The translations under genes and the position numbers were made by a program. Of a DNA stretch of 64,000 nucleotides, positions 12,058 to 23,700 are shown piece after piece. The stretch spans positions 125,894,231-125,958,230 of the forward strand of contig OZ005651.1 in assembly GCA_963930645.1 (NCBI GenBank). The letters are read 5' to 3'. The notes beneath the pieces are model-generated. The model saw only the letters and a program-made list of their open reading frames with translations. It was not told the origin of the DNA and did no database searches. This DNA comes from Salticus scenicus (lineage: Eukaryota > Arthropoda > Arachnida > Araneae > Salticidae). Numbering within the stretch: the first letter of the stretch is position 1; each line of letters starts with the position of its first letter.

Positions 12058-12332
12058 ATCAGCATATCTCAAAAACAAATTATCGCAGAAAGTTCGAACT
12101 TGGTATTCTAAATGTGTATCATATAGGGATGCTACAGTAAGCTTTTCGTTAAGATCAAGCAAATGGTTCGTGTACAGGGACAATCAAGAGAATTCTACAT
12201 TACGTCTATGGGGGAAATTGCAGGTAAGTAGAGTTTAACGTCTATAGACTGCACTAAACCAAATGAAACGAATATATATTTTTTGTAATAGAGATAGTTA
12301 ACTGGGGAAATAATTTTGTGTATGTAGGAGCC

Positions 12333-12366
12333 GAGGGGGGGGGGGGAGCCCCCCCCCCTCAAGGGG
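12333..12366. other. Poly-G/poly-C hairpin
   Basis: A 12-13-nt G-run (GAGG..) directly followed, after AG, by a matching C-run (CC..CTC) forms a near-perfect GC stem. A second one (GGGGGGCGGTAGCCCCCC) lies near 12734-12751 in the same element, and a relative occurs in the copy at 40.4 kb. Confidence 0.7.
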
Positions 12367-12508
12367 AGTAAATTTTCATGATGGGTATCTTTCAAAAGAG
12401 CTCGCCAATACCTTTAAAATGAATGGTTGAACCATCGTATGCGATAATTTAAAACAAAGTTATCGATTTTTTTTACTTTTAACGAAAAAAAAACTTAGAA
12501 AAAAAATC

Positions 12509-12547
<39 letters not shown>

Positions 12548-13966
12548 TGAGAATAAAATGGGCTGTTTTTTAGATATTTGGTGTTATGCTACTTCTCTAA
12601 TATGGAAATCATAAAAGATATATATTTTTTAATTATAATATTTATAAATTATTTTTTAAAAACAGAATTATTTTTTAATAACCGAATTAAATTTTACATA
12701 AATGTAGGTGCATTAATGAAACGGGGGGTTGAGGGGGGCGGTAGCCCCCCTCACACAGAACTAATTATCATATAAAACTCTTCAGAAGCCTAATATGAAT
12801 TGTTTAACGCAGGTTTATATAACAGTACTCGTTATCTTACCTTTTTATCTGCAACCTGTATTTATAGTATTAAATTTCAGGGTAAGAGAAAGTCGTGTGG
12901 GTGACACACCAGATTATTTATTTTGCAGAGTAGGGAGTTCTGGGTGCCCGAATCTTATGTTGCAATAAAATATCGGAAATCCCATAATATCTCAATAAAA
13001 AAGAAATTTCGCTGAGCATAATGATTACGAAAGTGTTGTGCATTTAAATTATCTATGAGATGAGGTATCGTAGGGGGTACCTTAGGGTACCCATGGGGTC
13101 CACACGACGCAAACTTACTTTTTTCAAATAGAAACCAAATTTTTCTTCACATAATCATGTTAAGTGGAAAAAATCTGTTTTAATTCATATATATATATAT
13201 ATATATCAATTTTTCAGAGTAAGAGGTACTAGAGTCCCGAATCTTACTGTGTAAGAAAAAAATTGGAAATCCGAAAATATATTAATAAAAAAGCAAATTC
13301 ATTGAACACAATGATTACAAAAGTGTTGTGCATTCAAAAATCTATTATATGAAGTAACATATGCGGCCCCTAGGAGCCCTAGAACCACACGTGAGACAAA
13401 CTCCATTTTTTTTTTTTTTTAAGAAAAGATGCTTTTCTTTCACTGGATTGTATTAAGAAAAAGTTTGGTTTCAAGAAAAGTTTTGATTTATCATAAAAAA
13501 AATGTATAGTTTCCATTTGAAAAAATAGAGTTTTTGTCACGTGGGCTTTTGGGTGTCCCGGGGGCCTATTTATGATACTGAATCTGACATAGTATTTTTT
13601 ATTGCACAAAACATTTGAAATCAATGTGTTCAATGGAATTGCTTTTTATTGAGATATTTTGAGTTATTCGGTTTTTTATTACAATGTACTACAATAACCC
13701 CATACTCTGCAACCTGAAAAAAGCAATACATGATTTAAAACAGATTTTTTCCGCTTAACACGATTCTGCGAATAAAAAGTATGGCTTCCAATTTTAAAAA
13801 TTGAGTTTATGTCACGTGGGATCACGAGGGACCCCATGAAGACCACTTGTGGTACCTCATGTGACTGATCATTTAAATTCACGAAATTTCTGAAATTAAT
13901 GTTTTCAACGAACTTCCTTTCCTTTCTAGACAATTTGGTGTATCCTGACTTATGAGACACGATGTA

Positions 13967-15396
13967 TATATATTCGTTTTGGGTCATGTTAGTTTTTTAA
14001 TACTTTTAAAAGATAAGTTTTGTAGTGTTTGAAATGAAACATTTAAACATTTCAGATTTTAGATCTCTAACAAAACATTATAAATGTTAAAAATGTGCGT
14101 TATATTTCTACATTCAGACATTTTTAAAAATTAAATTACCAATCACTCCATAAAGTAATGCACAAAAATATTTTTAGAAGATTTTGTTAAGTGATAATAA
14201 TATAAATTCGAGAAGAAGATTAATAACTAATTAGCATGAAGCATTTAAAACTATTCAAAATATTTTAAATTTAAAATTTCATCTTTAATTTCAGTAGGTT
14301 TTAAGACAAGTTAATATACTTAATATCGTTATATTTAAATGCATGCATACAAAATTTAATATCTGTAATACAACAATTTACAGAAACGATATATAACGGC
14401 TCCTATCCTCATAAGATTTTCTGTATGAACTTATTTTATTACAGTAATTTCTAGCGTAAAATCTGCAGTTTAGGAAGTTTAGTTTTATATCAGAAATTTT
14501 ATTTAATAAAGATAATTAAGTTTGAACAATTTACTAAAACATTATTTTTTATTAAATAAAGTTAGTGTTGTAAAATTCAATTATCTGAATTGCGGTGTTT
14601 ACAGCGAAAAATACTGTAATCACCTAAATTCTACACTGGAAAATCAAAATGTGTCTACAATAGTGCTGATTACCGCTATAATTTTATTCAAATCTATATT
14701 AAGTTATTTATAATTTACTTTTCTCATGGAATGGTTTTTCTTAAAAATAAGATAGTGAATTTCTTTTGTAGCAAAAAGTTGTACGTATTTTTATTGCTAT
14801 ACTTCAATAATTCAAAGCAATAGCTCTCAAAATTTAAAGAATAATTTGCATTTTTATAAAGTCATTACAGTGTTATCGAGTATTAATTATCATACCCCTT
14901 TTAAGCATTTAGTTAAATATGTGAATTATGGATGTGATTTTTAATTTATTACATACATACAGTTAAATAAACTCTATATGTTTCGTATATATAATTAAAT
15001 ATACATAACTAGATATACACTAATTAACTGTATATAATATGATTAAATTAATCCAATTGTGAAATTAAAAAACTTTATGCATTTTACACCTTTTGTCTTC
15101 AAATGTGTTAGAGACAATATTTTCTCATATGAAATCTTTTTTGAAAAATTTGTCATCTGTCTAAATATGAAATAATAAATTGCTTTAGATTAACTTTTAA
15201 ACACGTTTTTATTTGAGGCAGTTCTTTAAGCATTATTAATAGCAAAAGTACGTGACAATTATAAACGAATTACGGAAGCTCTTTTTTTCTATTCTCAAAG
15301 GAATAAATAAATGTTTAACAACAAGCAATGTCTTTTATTCAATGCTATATTTTAGCTTTATTACTAAGTACATTTTGTGTAAGAATTGTTTTTATT
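13967..15396. other. No gene; AT-rich
   Basis: No repeat family, RNA or convincing ORF recognised. Confidence 0.5.
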
Positions 15397-16732
15397 AGTT
15401 CCCCATCATACTATAGGTATGGGGAACTTAGGTAATCGTGAAAATTTTCGACCTCGGTTTTTTGACTTTTCTACACGTTTTCAGGTGTGAGGAATCCGAA
15501 AATGACAAAATTTCTATGGTGTCTGTCTGTAGGGTGTCTGTTAGTGTGTCAGTGTGTCAGTGTGTCAGTCCGTTAGTGTGTTAGTCTGTTAACACGATAT
15601 CTCACGAACAAATGATCGCAGAGAGGTCAGATCAGTTTTAAAATATTACTTTCGACACTGGCAAGAACCCTATTCATTTGCAACATTCGAATTTAAAAAC
15701 TTCGTAAATTATAAGAAATTTACGATTTTCTTAACATGGGAGAATAGGACAAAAATTCACTTAAACGTGCATTTAATGGAAACGTTTTACTGTAAACATG
15801 TCAGACCAGTTTTAAAATATCAGTTTTCATGCGGGAATGAACATCAGTAACTATAAATATGCTACTTTAGAAATTTCGCAAGTTATTGGAAATTTAAGAA
15901 TTTTTTAACATGGCAGTATAGAGCAAAATTTCACATAAACGTCAATTTTGAGAGATATTTTCATCGTAAAGATGTCAGACTACTTTTGAAATATTATTTA
16001 GGACACTGGCAGGATTATTAATGACTATGAATTTTCCAATATAAAGATTTCGTAAGTTATTGGAAATTTACGAATTTCTTAACATGGCTGAATAGAGCAA
16101 AATTTCACATAAACGTCAATCTTGAGGGATATTTTCATCGCAAAGATGTCAAACCACTTTCGAAATATTATTTAGGATACTGGCATGAATATCATGGACT
16201 ACGATTTTTCCAATTTAAAAAATTCGTAAGTTATTTGGAATTTACGATTTACTTAACATGTCAGAATAAGGCAAAATTGAGCATAAATTTCCATTTTGAG
16301 GATCGTAAATACATTAGACAACTTCAAAATTACATTTATGATATTTGTTTGAACATGATTGAATACAAATATTCTAATAGGAAAATTTCGTAAATTATTC
16401 GTAATTTACGATTTTATTAACATAGCGAAATTGTATAAATTTTTCATATAACTATGAATTTTGAGGATTATTGCATTGGAAATAGTAGGATGAAAACTAA
16501 ACAACGGAATTGACCCTGATAAAATAAATTAATAGATTAGAATAAGATATATATATCGAAGTGAACGGTGGATAGCCTATTAGGCGGGGATTTCATTCTG
16601 TCATAATATCAAGCTTTGGTCAAATTCATTTCTTTTAACATGATTATAATATGTCTCGCACTAGAAATTTATGAGAACATAAATATGATGGGGAACTGAG
16701 CAGAGTCCACCTATGCCAACTAATTTAGTTCC
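15397..16732 (+). mobile_element. Helentron-like family 1, copy B
   Basis: Same ends as copy A: AGTTCCCCATCATACTATAG at the left; ATGATGGGGAACTGAGCAG and CCAACTA at the right. It has five internal 173-bp monomers (TTAACATG landmarks near 15731, 15905, 16079, 16253 and 16420), one more than copy A. It lies head-to-tail with copy C, four bases apart. By-eye identity to copy A is about 95% outside the extra monomer. Confidence 0.8.
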
Positions 16733-16736
16733 CCAT

Positions 16737-18088
16737 CATACTATAGGTATGGGAAACTTAGGTCGTCGTGAAAAATTTCGATCTCGGTTTTTTGACTTTT
16801 TTATACGTTTTCAGGTGTGAGGAATGCGAAAATGACAAAATTTGTATGGTGTCTGTCTGTAGGGTGTCTGTTAGTGTGTCAGTCCGTTAGTGTGTTAGTC
16901 CATTATTGTGTTAGTCCGGTAGCTTGTTAGTCTCTTAACACGATATCTCACGAACAAATGATCGCAGAGAGGTCAGACCAGTTTTAAAATATTACTTTCG
17001 ATACTGGCATGAACCCTATTCATTTGCAACATTCGAATTAAAAAACTTCGTAAGTTATGAGAAATTTACGATTTTCTTAACATGGGAGAATAGGACAAAA
17101 TTTCACTTAAACGTGCATTAAATGGAAACTTTTTACTGTAAAAATGTCAGACCAGTTTTAAAATATCAGTTTTGATGCCGGAATGAACATCAGCAACTAT
17201 AAATATGCTACTTTTAAACTAAAACTACTTTTTACTAAAATTTCGCAAGTTATTGGAAATTTACGAATTTCTTAACATGGCAGTATCGGGCAAAATTTCA
17301 CATAAACGTCAATTTTGAGAGAGATTTTCACCGTAAAGATGTCAGACTACTTTTGAAATATTATTTAGAACACTGGCATGAATATTAATGACTATGAATT
17401 TTCCAATATAAAAATTTCGTAAGTTATTGGAAACTTAAGAATTTCTTAACATGGCAGAATAGAGCAAAATTCCACATAAACGTCAATCTTGAGGGATATT
17501 TTCATCGAAAAGATGTCAAACCACTTTTTAAATATTATTTTGGATACTGGCATGAATATCATAGACTATGACTTTTCCAATTTAAAAAATTCGTAAGTTA
17601 TTTGGAATTTACGATTTACTTAACATGTCAGAATAAGGCAAAATTAAGCATAAACTTCCATTTTGAGGATCATAAATACATTAGACAACTTCAAAATTAC
17701 ATTTATGATATTTGTTTGAACATGTTTGAATACAAATATTCTAATAGGAAAATTTCGTAAATTATTCGTAATTTACGATTTTATCAACATAACGAAATTG
17801 TAAATTTTTCATATAAATATGAATTTTGAGTATTATTGCATTGGAAATAGTAGCATGAAAACTAAATAACGGAATTGACCCGGATAAAATAAATTATTAG
17901 ATTAGAATAAGATAAATATGTCGAAGTGAACGGTGGATAGCCTATTAGGCGGGGATTTCATTCTGTCACTGTATCAAGCTTTGGTCAAATTCATTTCTTT
18001 TAACATGATTATAATATGTCTCGCACTGGAAATTTATGAGAACATAAATATGATGGGGAACTGAGCAGAGTCCACTTATGCCAACTAG
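16737..18088 (+). mobile_element. Helentron-like family 1, copy C
   Basis: Third copy, again with five monomers and the same terminal signatures (AGTTCCCCATCATACTATAG; ATGATGGGGAACTGAGCAG; CCAACTAG). A short local duplication (ACTTTTAAACTAAAACTACT) sits near 17211-17235. The only separation from copy B is ATTT, the T-rich target type seen at the other copies. Confidence 0.8.
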
Positions 18089-19129
18089 TTTTCAAATATA
18101 TTAGAAAAGATAGCATTGCAATTATTTTCATTTTCTCAACTCATAACTCGTCTAAAAAAGCTTATATAGAACTAATTTAATATTTAAAAATTAGTATCTT
18201 ATATATATATGTCATTTTGGGTAACGTTTATAAAATTTAAAATTTATTAAGGAAACAAGTTAATTGTATAGGGTACTTAATTTTTTTTCATTATCATTTA
18301 TTGCTATTTGCTAAAACATTAATCAAGTTATATGAAATATTTTGAAATGATTTACAAAATATTTTTTAACTTACTCATTATATATTATTTTTCTTATAAA
18401 TTATTTAGACCAAAATAAACGCACAATAAAGTTAAATAAAAATTAGATTAAAACGATTAGTTAAGTTTATTACGTCTAGATTACGTAAATGACAATGCTA
18501 GCTATACTGAATTTCCAGTGGTTATTCCAAAAATTATTTTAATAAATAGAAGTGGAAAGAAGATAAAGATTTTTTTCTTTTATTCAGCAAAAAATTTAAT
18601 AAAGTTAAATAGAATAATAATTTCCTTTGGTCTATTGAGAGAAAGAATCTTTCAGGAAAAGCGATGAATTTTCGCATTTTTAAGCAAATTTCAAGTAATA
18701 AGTTGAAAAATGCAAGAGACATGTAATATTAAAAAGTACCAAACAGTCGTACAATTACAATGACTACTGTCTCAAGTAATTCATATAACATAAACTCAAT
18801 TCATAAGAATACACAAAATTTTATACATATATGAGGACTTGAGTACACCTCCATGGTTTAACTACGATTTGAACTCAGAACCTTCTGTTTTAGATGTAAA
18901 ATCTGTGCCATCTGAATCAGGGAGGAATCTTTGACTTGTAACAACAAATTAGGTCAAGTTGGTCGATTTGCTGGTTTACTTTTACGTCGCATTTGGTTAA
19001 TAATGATGCTGATTGGTAAATAGATAATGTGCTAGGTACTAAAAAGCTTCCGGTTAACATGTTTAAGACATTTATTGCACTATGTGAAAAAGAAAAAAAA
19101 AAAAGAGGAGACTTTAATTGTTTTTATTA
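18089..19129. other. No gene; AT-rich
   Basis: Apart from the tRNA-like patch at 18852-18926 nothing is recognised. Confidence 0.5.
18852..18926 (-). other. tRNA-like pol III promoter (SINE head or tRNA relic)
   Basis: On the minus strand, TGGCACAG fits a type-2 A box. About 35 bp downstream, GAGTTCAAATCG contains a perfect B-box core GTTCAAATC. A full cloverleaf with acceptor stem could not be drawn, so a functional tRNA is unlikely. Confidence 0.4.
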
Positions 19130-21230
19130 ACCGACTTCAAAAAAGAAGGAAGGTTCTCAATTCAAACCGTATGTTTTTTTTATGTTTGTTAGCTCATAAC
19201 TTCCGAACGGATGCTCCGATTTTGATACTTTTTGTTTTGTTGAAAAGGTCTTAATCTGAAATAGGTCCCACTGTAATATCTTTTCAATCTAAAGAAAATA
19301 CAGGGTGCCCAAAAAAATCAGTCCCAACTCTCTTACCTGCTAAACGGCTGCAGCTACAGTGATAAAAATGGTATGTAAGTATAGCAAAGTGGCCATGCAG
19401 TACAAGGTTAAACCGCTTGCAGCGCCACCTGGTGGAAAATAGCGGAGTTAGTGTTCCTATCTCGAAAACGATTCTAGAGAAAAAAGTGGATTACAAAGTT
19501 GAAGAGTATCACCGATTTAGTACAAAAAGATAGTTTAGATATCCATGCTAGCGTTCGTATCTCCGAAACGGTTCAAGACAGGGGGAAAAAGTTAATTATA
19601 AAATTGCAGAGCATCATCAATTTAGTACAAAAAGGTAGTTTAGACATTGATGCTAAAAATACAGTGCTAAAAACGTGCATTTATTTGTTCGCAATTTCTT
19701 ACACTATGGCCACTTGAGCTACATTGCACACGTTGTAGCGTAGCTGGTGAGACATACGCTATATAGTTCAAAATACGGTTACTTGATACTTTTTGTTTTG
19801 TTGTAAAGATCTTGGTCTGAAGTAGGTCCCACTGTAATATCTTTACAATCTAAAGAAAATAAAGCGCCATCTGGTGAAAAACAGCGGAATTAGAGCTCCT
19901 ACCTCAAAAACGATTAAAGTTAATTACGAAGTTGTAGAGTATCATCGGTTTACTACGAAAAGAGAATTTTTAGACATTATTGCTAAAAATAGAACACTTA
20001 AAACGTGCAGTTGTTTGTTCGCAATTTCCTACACTGTGCACACTTGAACTACGTTGCACACTTTGCAGCGTAGCGGATGACACGTATACTCCGTGGTTCA
20101 AAATACTGTTACTGTAAGCGGTCACATCGATTAGCGCAAAGTCATTTTCAACCAACTTCAGAAAGGAGGGTGTTCTTAATTCAAGCTATGTCTTGTTGTT
20201 GCTGTTTGTAAGCTTATAACTTTGTAAGAGATGCTCTAATTAACTGACTTCAAAAAGGAGGAAGTTCTCAATTCAAAGCGTATGTTTTTTGTTTTTGTTT
20301 GTTAGCTCATAACTTCTGAACGGATGATCCGATTTTGATACTTTTGTTTTATTGTAAAGGTCTTGGTCTGAAATAGGTCCTACTATAATATATTTACGAT
20401 CAAAAGAAAATACGGGATGCCCAAAAAAGTCAGTCCCGACTCTTTTAACTGCTGAACAGCTGCAGCTATAATCATAAAGGTTGTATGTAGGTATAGTAAA
20501 GTGGACATGTGCTACGCGTATCAACCGCCTGCAGCGCCACCTGGTAGAAAATAGGGGAGTTAGCGTTCCTATCTCGGAAACGGTTCAAGACAGGGGAAAA
20601 AAGTTAATTATAAAATTGCAGAGCATCATCGATTCAATACGAAAAGATAGTTTAGACATTAATGCTAAAAAAAACCGCTTAAAACGTTTTGTTTGTTCAC
20701 AATTTCCTATTTTGTGCACACTTGAACGACATTGCATACGTTGTAGGTTATCGGGTGTCATTTATGCTATGTAAAATTCAAAGTATGATTATTGTAAGCG
20801 GTCACATCGATTAACGCATAGACGTTTAAAACTGACTTCATTAAGGAAGAGGTTCTAAATACAAACCATGTTCTTATTGTTGTTGTTGTTGAAATTTGTT
20901 AGCTGATAACTTCGTAAGAGATGATTTAATTTTAATACTTTTTTTTGTTGTCGTAATGATCTTGGCCTGAAATAGGTTTCACTATGATTTCTTTAAGATT
21001 ACAGGATACACATTACAGGATACTCACAAACGTCTTTTCTCACTCTAACTGCTAAACGCATGCAGCTACACTGTTAAAAGCTGTATGTAAGTATCGATGT
21101 TGAAACTTCTGTCCATCAGCTGCAATGCATATTTTGCTCTTTATTTGAATTTTACCGCTGCGCCATTTCCAGTGCCGTGGGTGACACGTATTCACTGTAA
21201 AGTTCAATATATATTCCTAACAGAATTTTT
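19130..21230 (+). repeat. Tandem array of ~600-bp units (CCGACTTCAAAAA family)
   Basis: About four degenerate units, some partial, starting near 19130, 19780 (internal), 20150-20240 and 20825. Common words: GACTTCAAAAA.G..GG..GTTCT, TTGTTAGCTCATAACTTC, TCCGATTTTGATACTTTT, GTCT.AAATAGGTCC, CAGTCCC.ACTC, GCAGCGCCACCTGGT. The open frames at 19499-19717 and 20481-20774 are the same repeat segment read twice, not genes. Confidence 0.75.
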
Positions 21231-21610
21231 GGTTACAAATACAGCGTTTCCGTAGTTTACATTTCTAAAGACTTTTTAATTTAACATATGTTCATTCAAT
21301 AGATAGTTTTTTGCTCATAACGATAAAGGCAAGAAAAGTGACAACTTAAAAATACAGCATTTGAAAAAAATCAATCTTAAAAATAACTTGACTAGAATAA
21401 AACTGGCACAACTGTCTCTCGAGTGAATAACTTATTTCTAGATGGAGATGTAACTTTTTTGTTCACATTGGGTGCATTTCATGTATTTTTCAGTGACATA
21501 AACCATTTTTTGAGTTATGTCACTTTTCTTGGAAGTTGTGATTTGTGGAACTGCCTTGGAACGTCTTCTTATGTTCTGCTATATGAATAAGTTTTCACTG
21601 AAAAGAGAAA

Positions 21611-22589
21611 AATAAAATCTTTTTGTAAAAAAATAGAACCGACTCCAAAAAGCAACTACCATTCAAACAACTAAAAAAAAAAAAAAAAAAAAAAAAAAAG
21701 GTATGAAATGAAACTAAATTGCGCCTAAAAGTATAAAATAATTTCCTTCGCCAAACAACCTATAACACTACAATTAATCATAACTTTTGAAGTCGGCGCA
21801 AAATTAAATAAAAATTGATACCTTTATTCAATACAAAAAACATATCCTATTCAAAATACATATCTCACATTGTCACGTGCAAAACGCAGCCGAAAACTAC
21901 TTTGATTCAAGAAAATAAATAAGATTTCGTAAGCAGCAAAAGTTGGTGAAGATGCTGATATCTGACGTCCTAGGTGAAAGAAAATCGCAAAATTATTTGG
22001 CAAACATATTTAATTTCTTTGAGATATCATGATTATTTTGATTAGGTATATTTAGAAAGTAATCAAGAATATGAAATAGTACTTCGTACAATATATATTA
22101 TGAAAATATACATCTTGCTTGTATATTTTTGCATTACGTTTTGATAGCCAAATCCAAAAGCCATCAAGGATGATATTTATCAAAGTTATACCAAATTTGA
22201 AAAGGAAACTGTAACTTCGTAGAAACATAAATACCGCATTGTGAAGAATGTTCACTGTTCTATGTAGATGCTACTAATGGACCAATTGTATAGAGTGATA
22301 AAATAGTAAAGGAAACATAAAAATGGATCATTCGAGACAATGGCATTTGTTACTGCAGATCTAAAAACAAACTTTTAAAAACTAATTAAATTTTATTTAA
22401 TTTTGCGCCGACTTCAAAAGTTATGATTAATTGTAGTGTTATAGGTTGTTTGGCGAAGGAAATTATTTTATACTTTTAGGCGCAATTTAGTTTCATTTCA
22501 TACCTTTTTTTTTTTTTTTTTTTCTTTAGTTGTTTGAATGGTAGTTGCTTTTTGGAGTCGGTTCTATTTTTTTACAAAAAGATTTTATT
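21611..22589. mobile_element. Element with ~200-bp nearly identical inverted arms
   Basis: The left arm (21611-21815) and right arm (~22388-22589) are inverted copies. By eye they differ only in A/T-run length and one base beside that run. The arms start AATAAAATCTTTTTG, contain ACCGACTCCAAAAAGC and end at GTCGGCGCAAAATTAAATAA. The ~570-bp centre has no recognisable gene. No clear target duplication was found. Confidence 0.8.
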
Positions 22590-23663
22590 AAATAAATGGT
22601 TATAAGCATTTACAACAAACACTGTGTTTACGTTAAGAAAGTTCTGTATTAAAAAAAAAAAAAAATACAGTGTGCATTATGAAATTTACTTTGGTTTTGT
22701 TTCTTCATATGTACGTAAGTTAAATTGTAAACAAAAATTTTATCCAAAAAACGTATAATAACACATTTACAATTAAAAAAAACATTCTTAAGCCTCATGA
22801 TGAAGCTTTACCATTGGTTTTCGCATTGTTTTGAAACTTGATTTTAAACTAGTTTGATGTAATGTGTGCGTTTTATTCCAATATGTAAAATGATACACTC
22901 GATTACAAAAGATTAATGACGACCTACAAAATAAGAACAGCAGATTAAAAATATTTGGTGAAAAATTAATTTGTTTCCTGGTGAACGTGTAAGTATGCAA
23001 TTAATTACCAATCATTTTGAGTCTTTTTTCTTTTTTTTTTTATTTTCACCGTGAAACTGGCCAATACATGATAAATATCTCACAAAACTAGCCAAATTCT
23101 AAATTTATAAACTTCAAAAGTTTTACTATTTTCAAAAAAATCTTGAAAAACGACTTTTATATTATCTAATACATGATTTCGTGAAAAATTGTAAATTTTA
23201 AAGAGTGAAAATAATTTTATATCATTTATTTTTCGGTTTTTCAGATAAATCCTTCCATATTAATAGTTTTCGTATATTTTATGCAAATTAAGCTTATGTG
23301 AGATATTTTTGCAATTAAGTAGACAAAAATCGATGCATAAAAATTAGTTTTAAAAAATTTCGATAAATATTCATATATTTTCTATTATAAATATTGCTGT
23401 GAAAGAATAGATAATCTTTAGATAAAATTTAATGAGATGATAATTTTGTTTTATAGAATCAACACTTATTCTGTTTCGCTCTCGAAATTTTGTCTTCTTT
23501 TGTGATTTAAATAACTCAATTTTTTCAGTTATTTGTAATAGAAATCTAATACATGTTTTATCATTTAATTAATAATTTATTATTTTGCGACCGAACGTTT
23601 AATTATTAGCATTAATAATATATCTATATATATATATATATATTATATATATACTAACACATA

Positions 23664-23700
<37 letters not shown>

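Larger units (their letters stand above)
11810..12919 (+). mobile_element. Helentron-like non-autonomous element, family 2
   Basis: The 5' end ACTTTCTCTTACC begins a hairpin (CTTTCTCTTACC..GGTAgaGAAAG). The exact 13-bp inverse GGTAAGAGAAAGT lies just inside the 3' end at about 12880-12892. It is followed by a second hairpin (GTGTG-loop-CACAC) and the terminal CCAGATTATTT. The interior has a long TG/TC microsatellite, then ATATCTCAAAAACAAATTAT and GCAGAAAGTTCGAAC, then G/C-run hairpins. Insertion lies within a T-run inside a repeat unit whose uninterrupted version is visible nearby. Asymmetric terminal inverted repeats plus a 3' hairpin fit Helentron/DINE-1-type elements. No Rep/helicase gene is present. 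Confidence 0.7.
11588..13966. mobile_element. Composite foldback made of ~290-bp units
   Basis: The left end (GTGTTTCATAAGTCTGGATT) is mirrored by the right end (inverse GTGTCTCATAAGTCAGGATA). Units (a) 11588-11809, (b) ~12921-13205 and (c) ~13206-13405 run forward; two units, 13405-13690 and 13690-13966, run in reverse. Shared words: CATAAT.ATGTTAAG.GGA, CAGAGTA.G.., ATATCTCAATAAAAA, and CAC(A/G).GA.ACAAACT. Unit a is interrupted by the element at 11810-12919. No ORF. Confidence 0.65.

Noticed and set aside
11841..12238. Several 60-102-codon Cys/Val- or Thr/His-rich ORFs on both strands
   Set aside because: They translate the TG/TC microsatellite in different frames.
15397..18088. CRISPR-like array
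   Set aside because: Repeats are ~173 bp, degenerate and contiguous, inside a eukaryotic mobile element; no short constant repeat with unique spacers.
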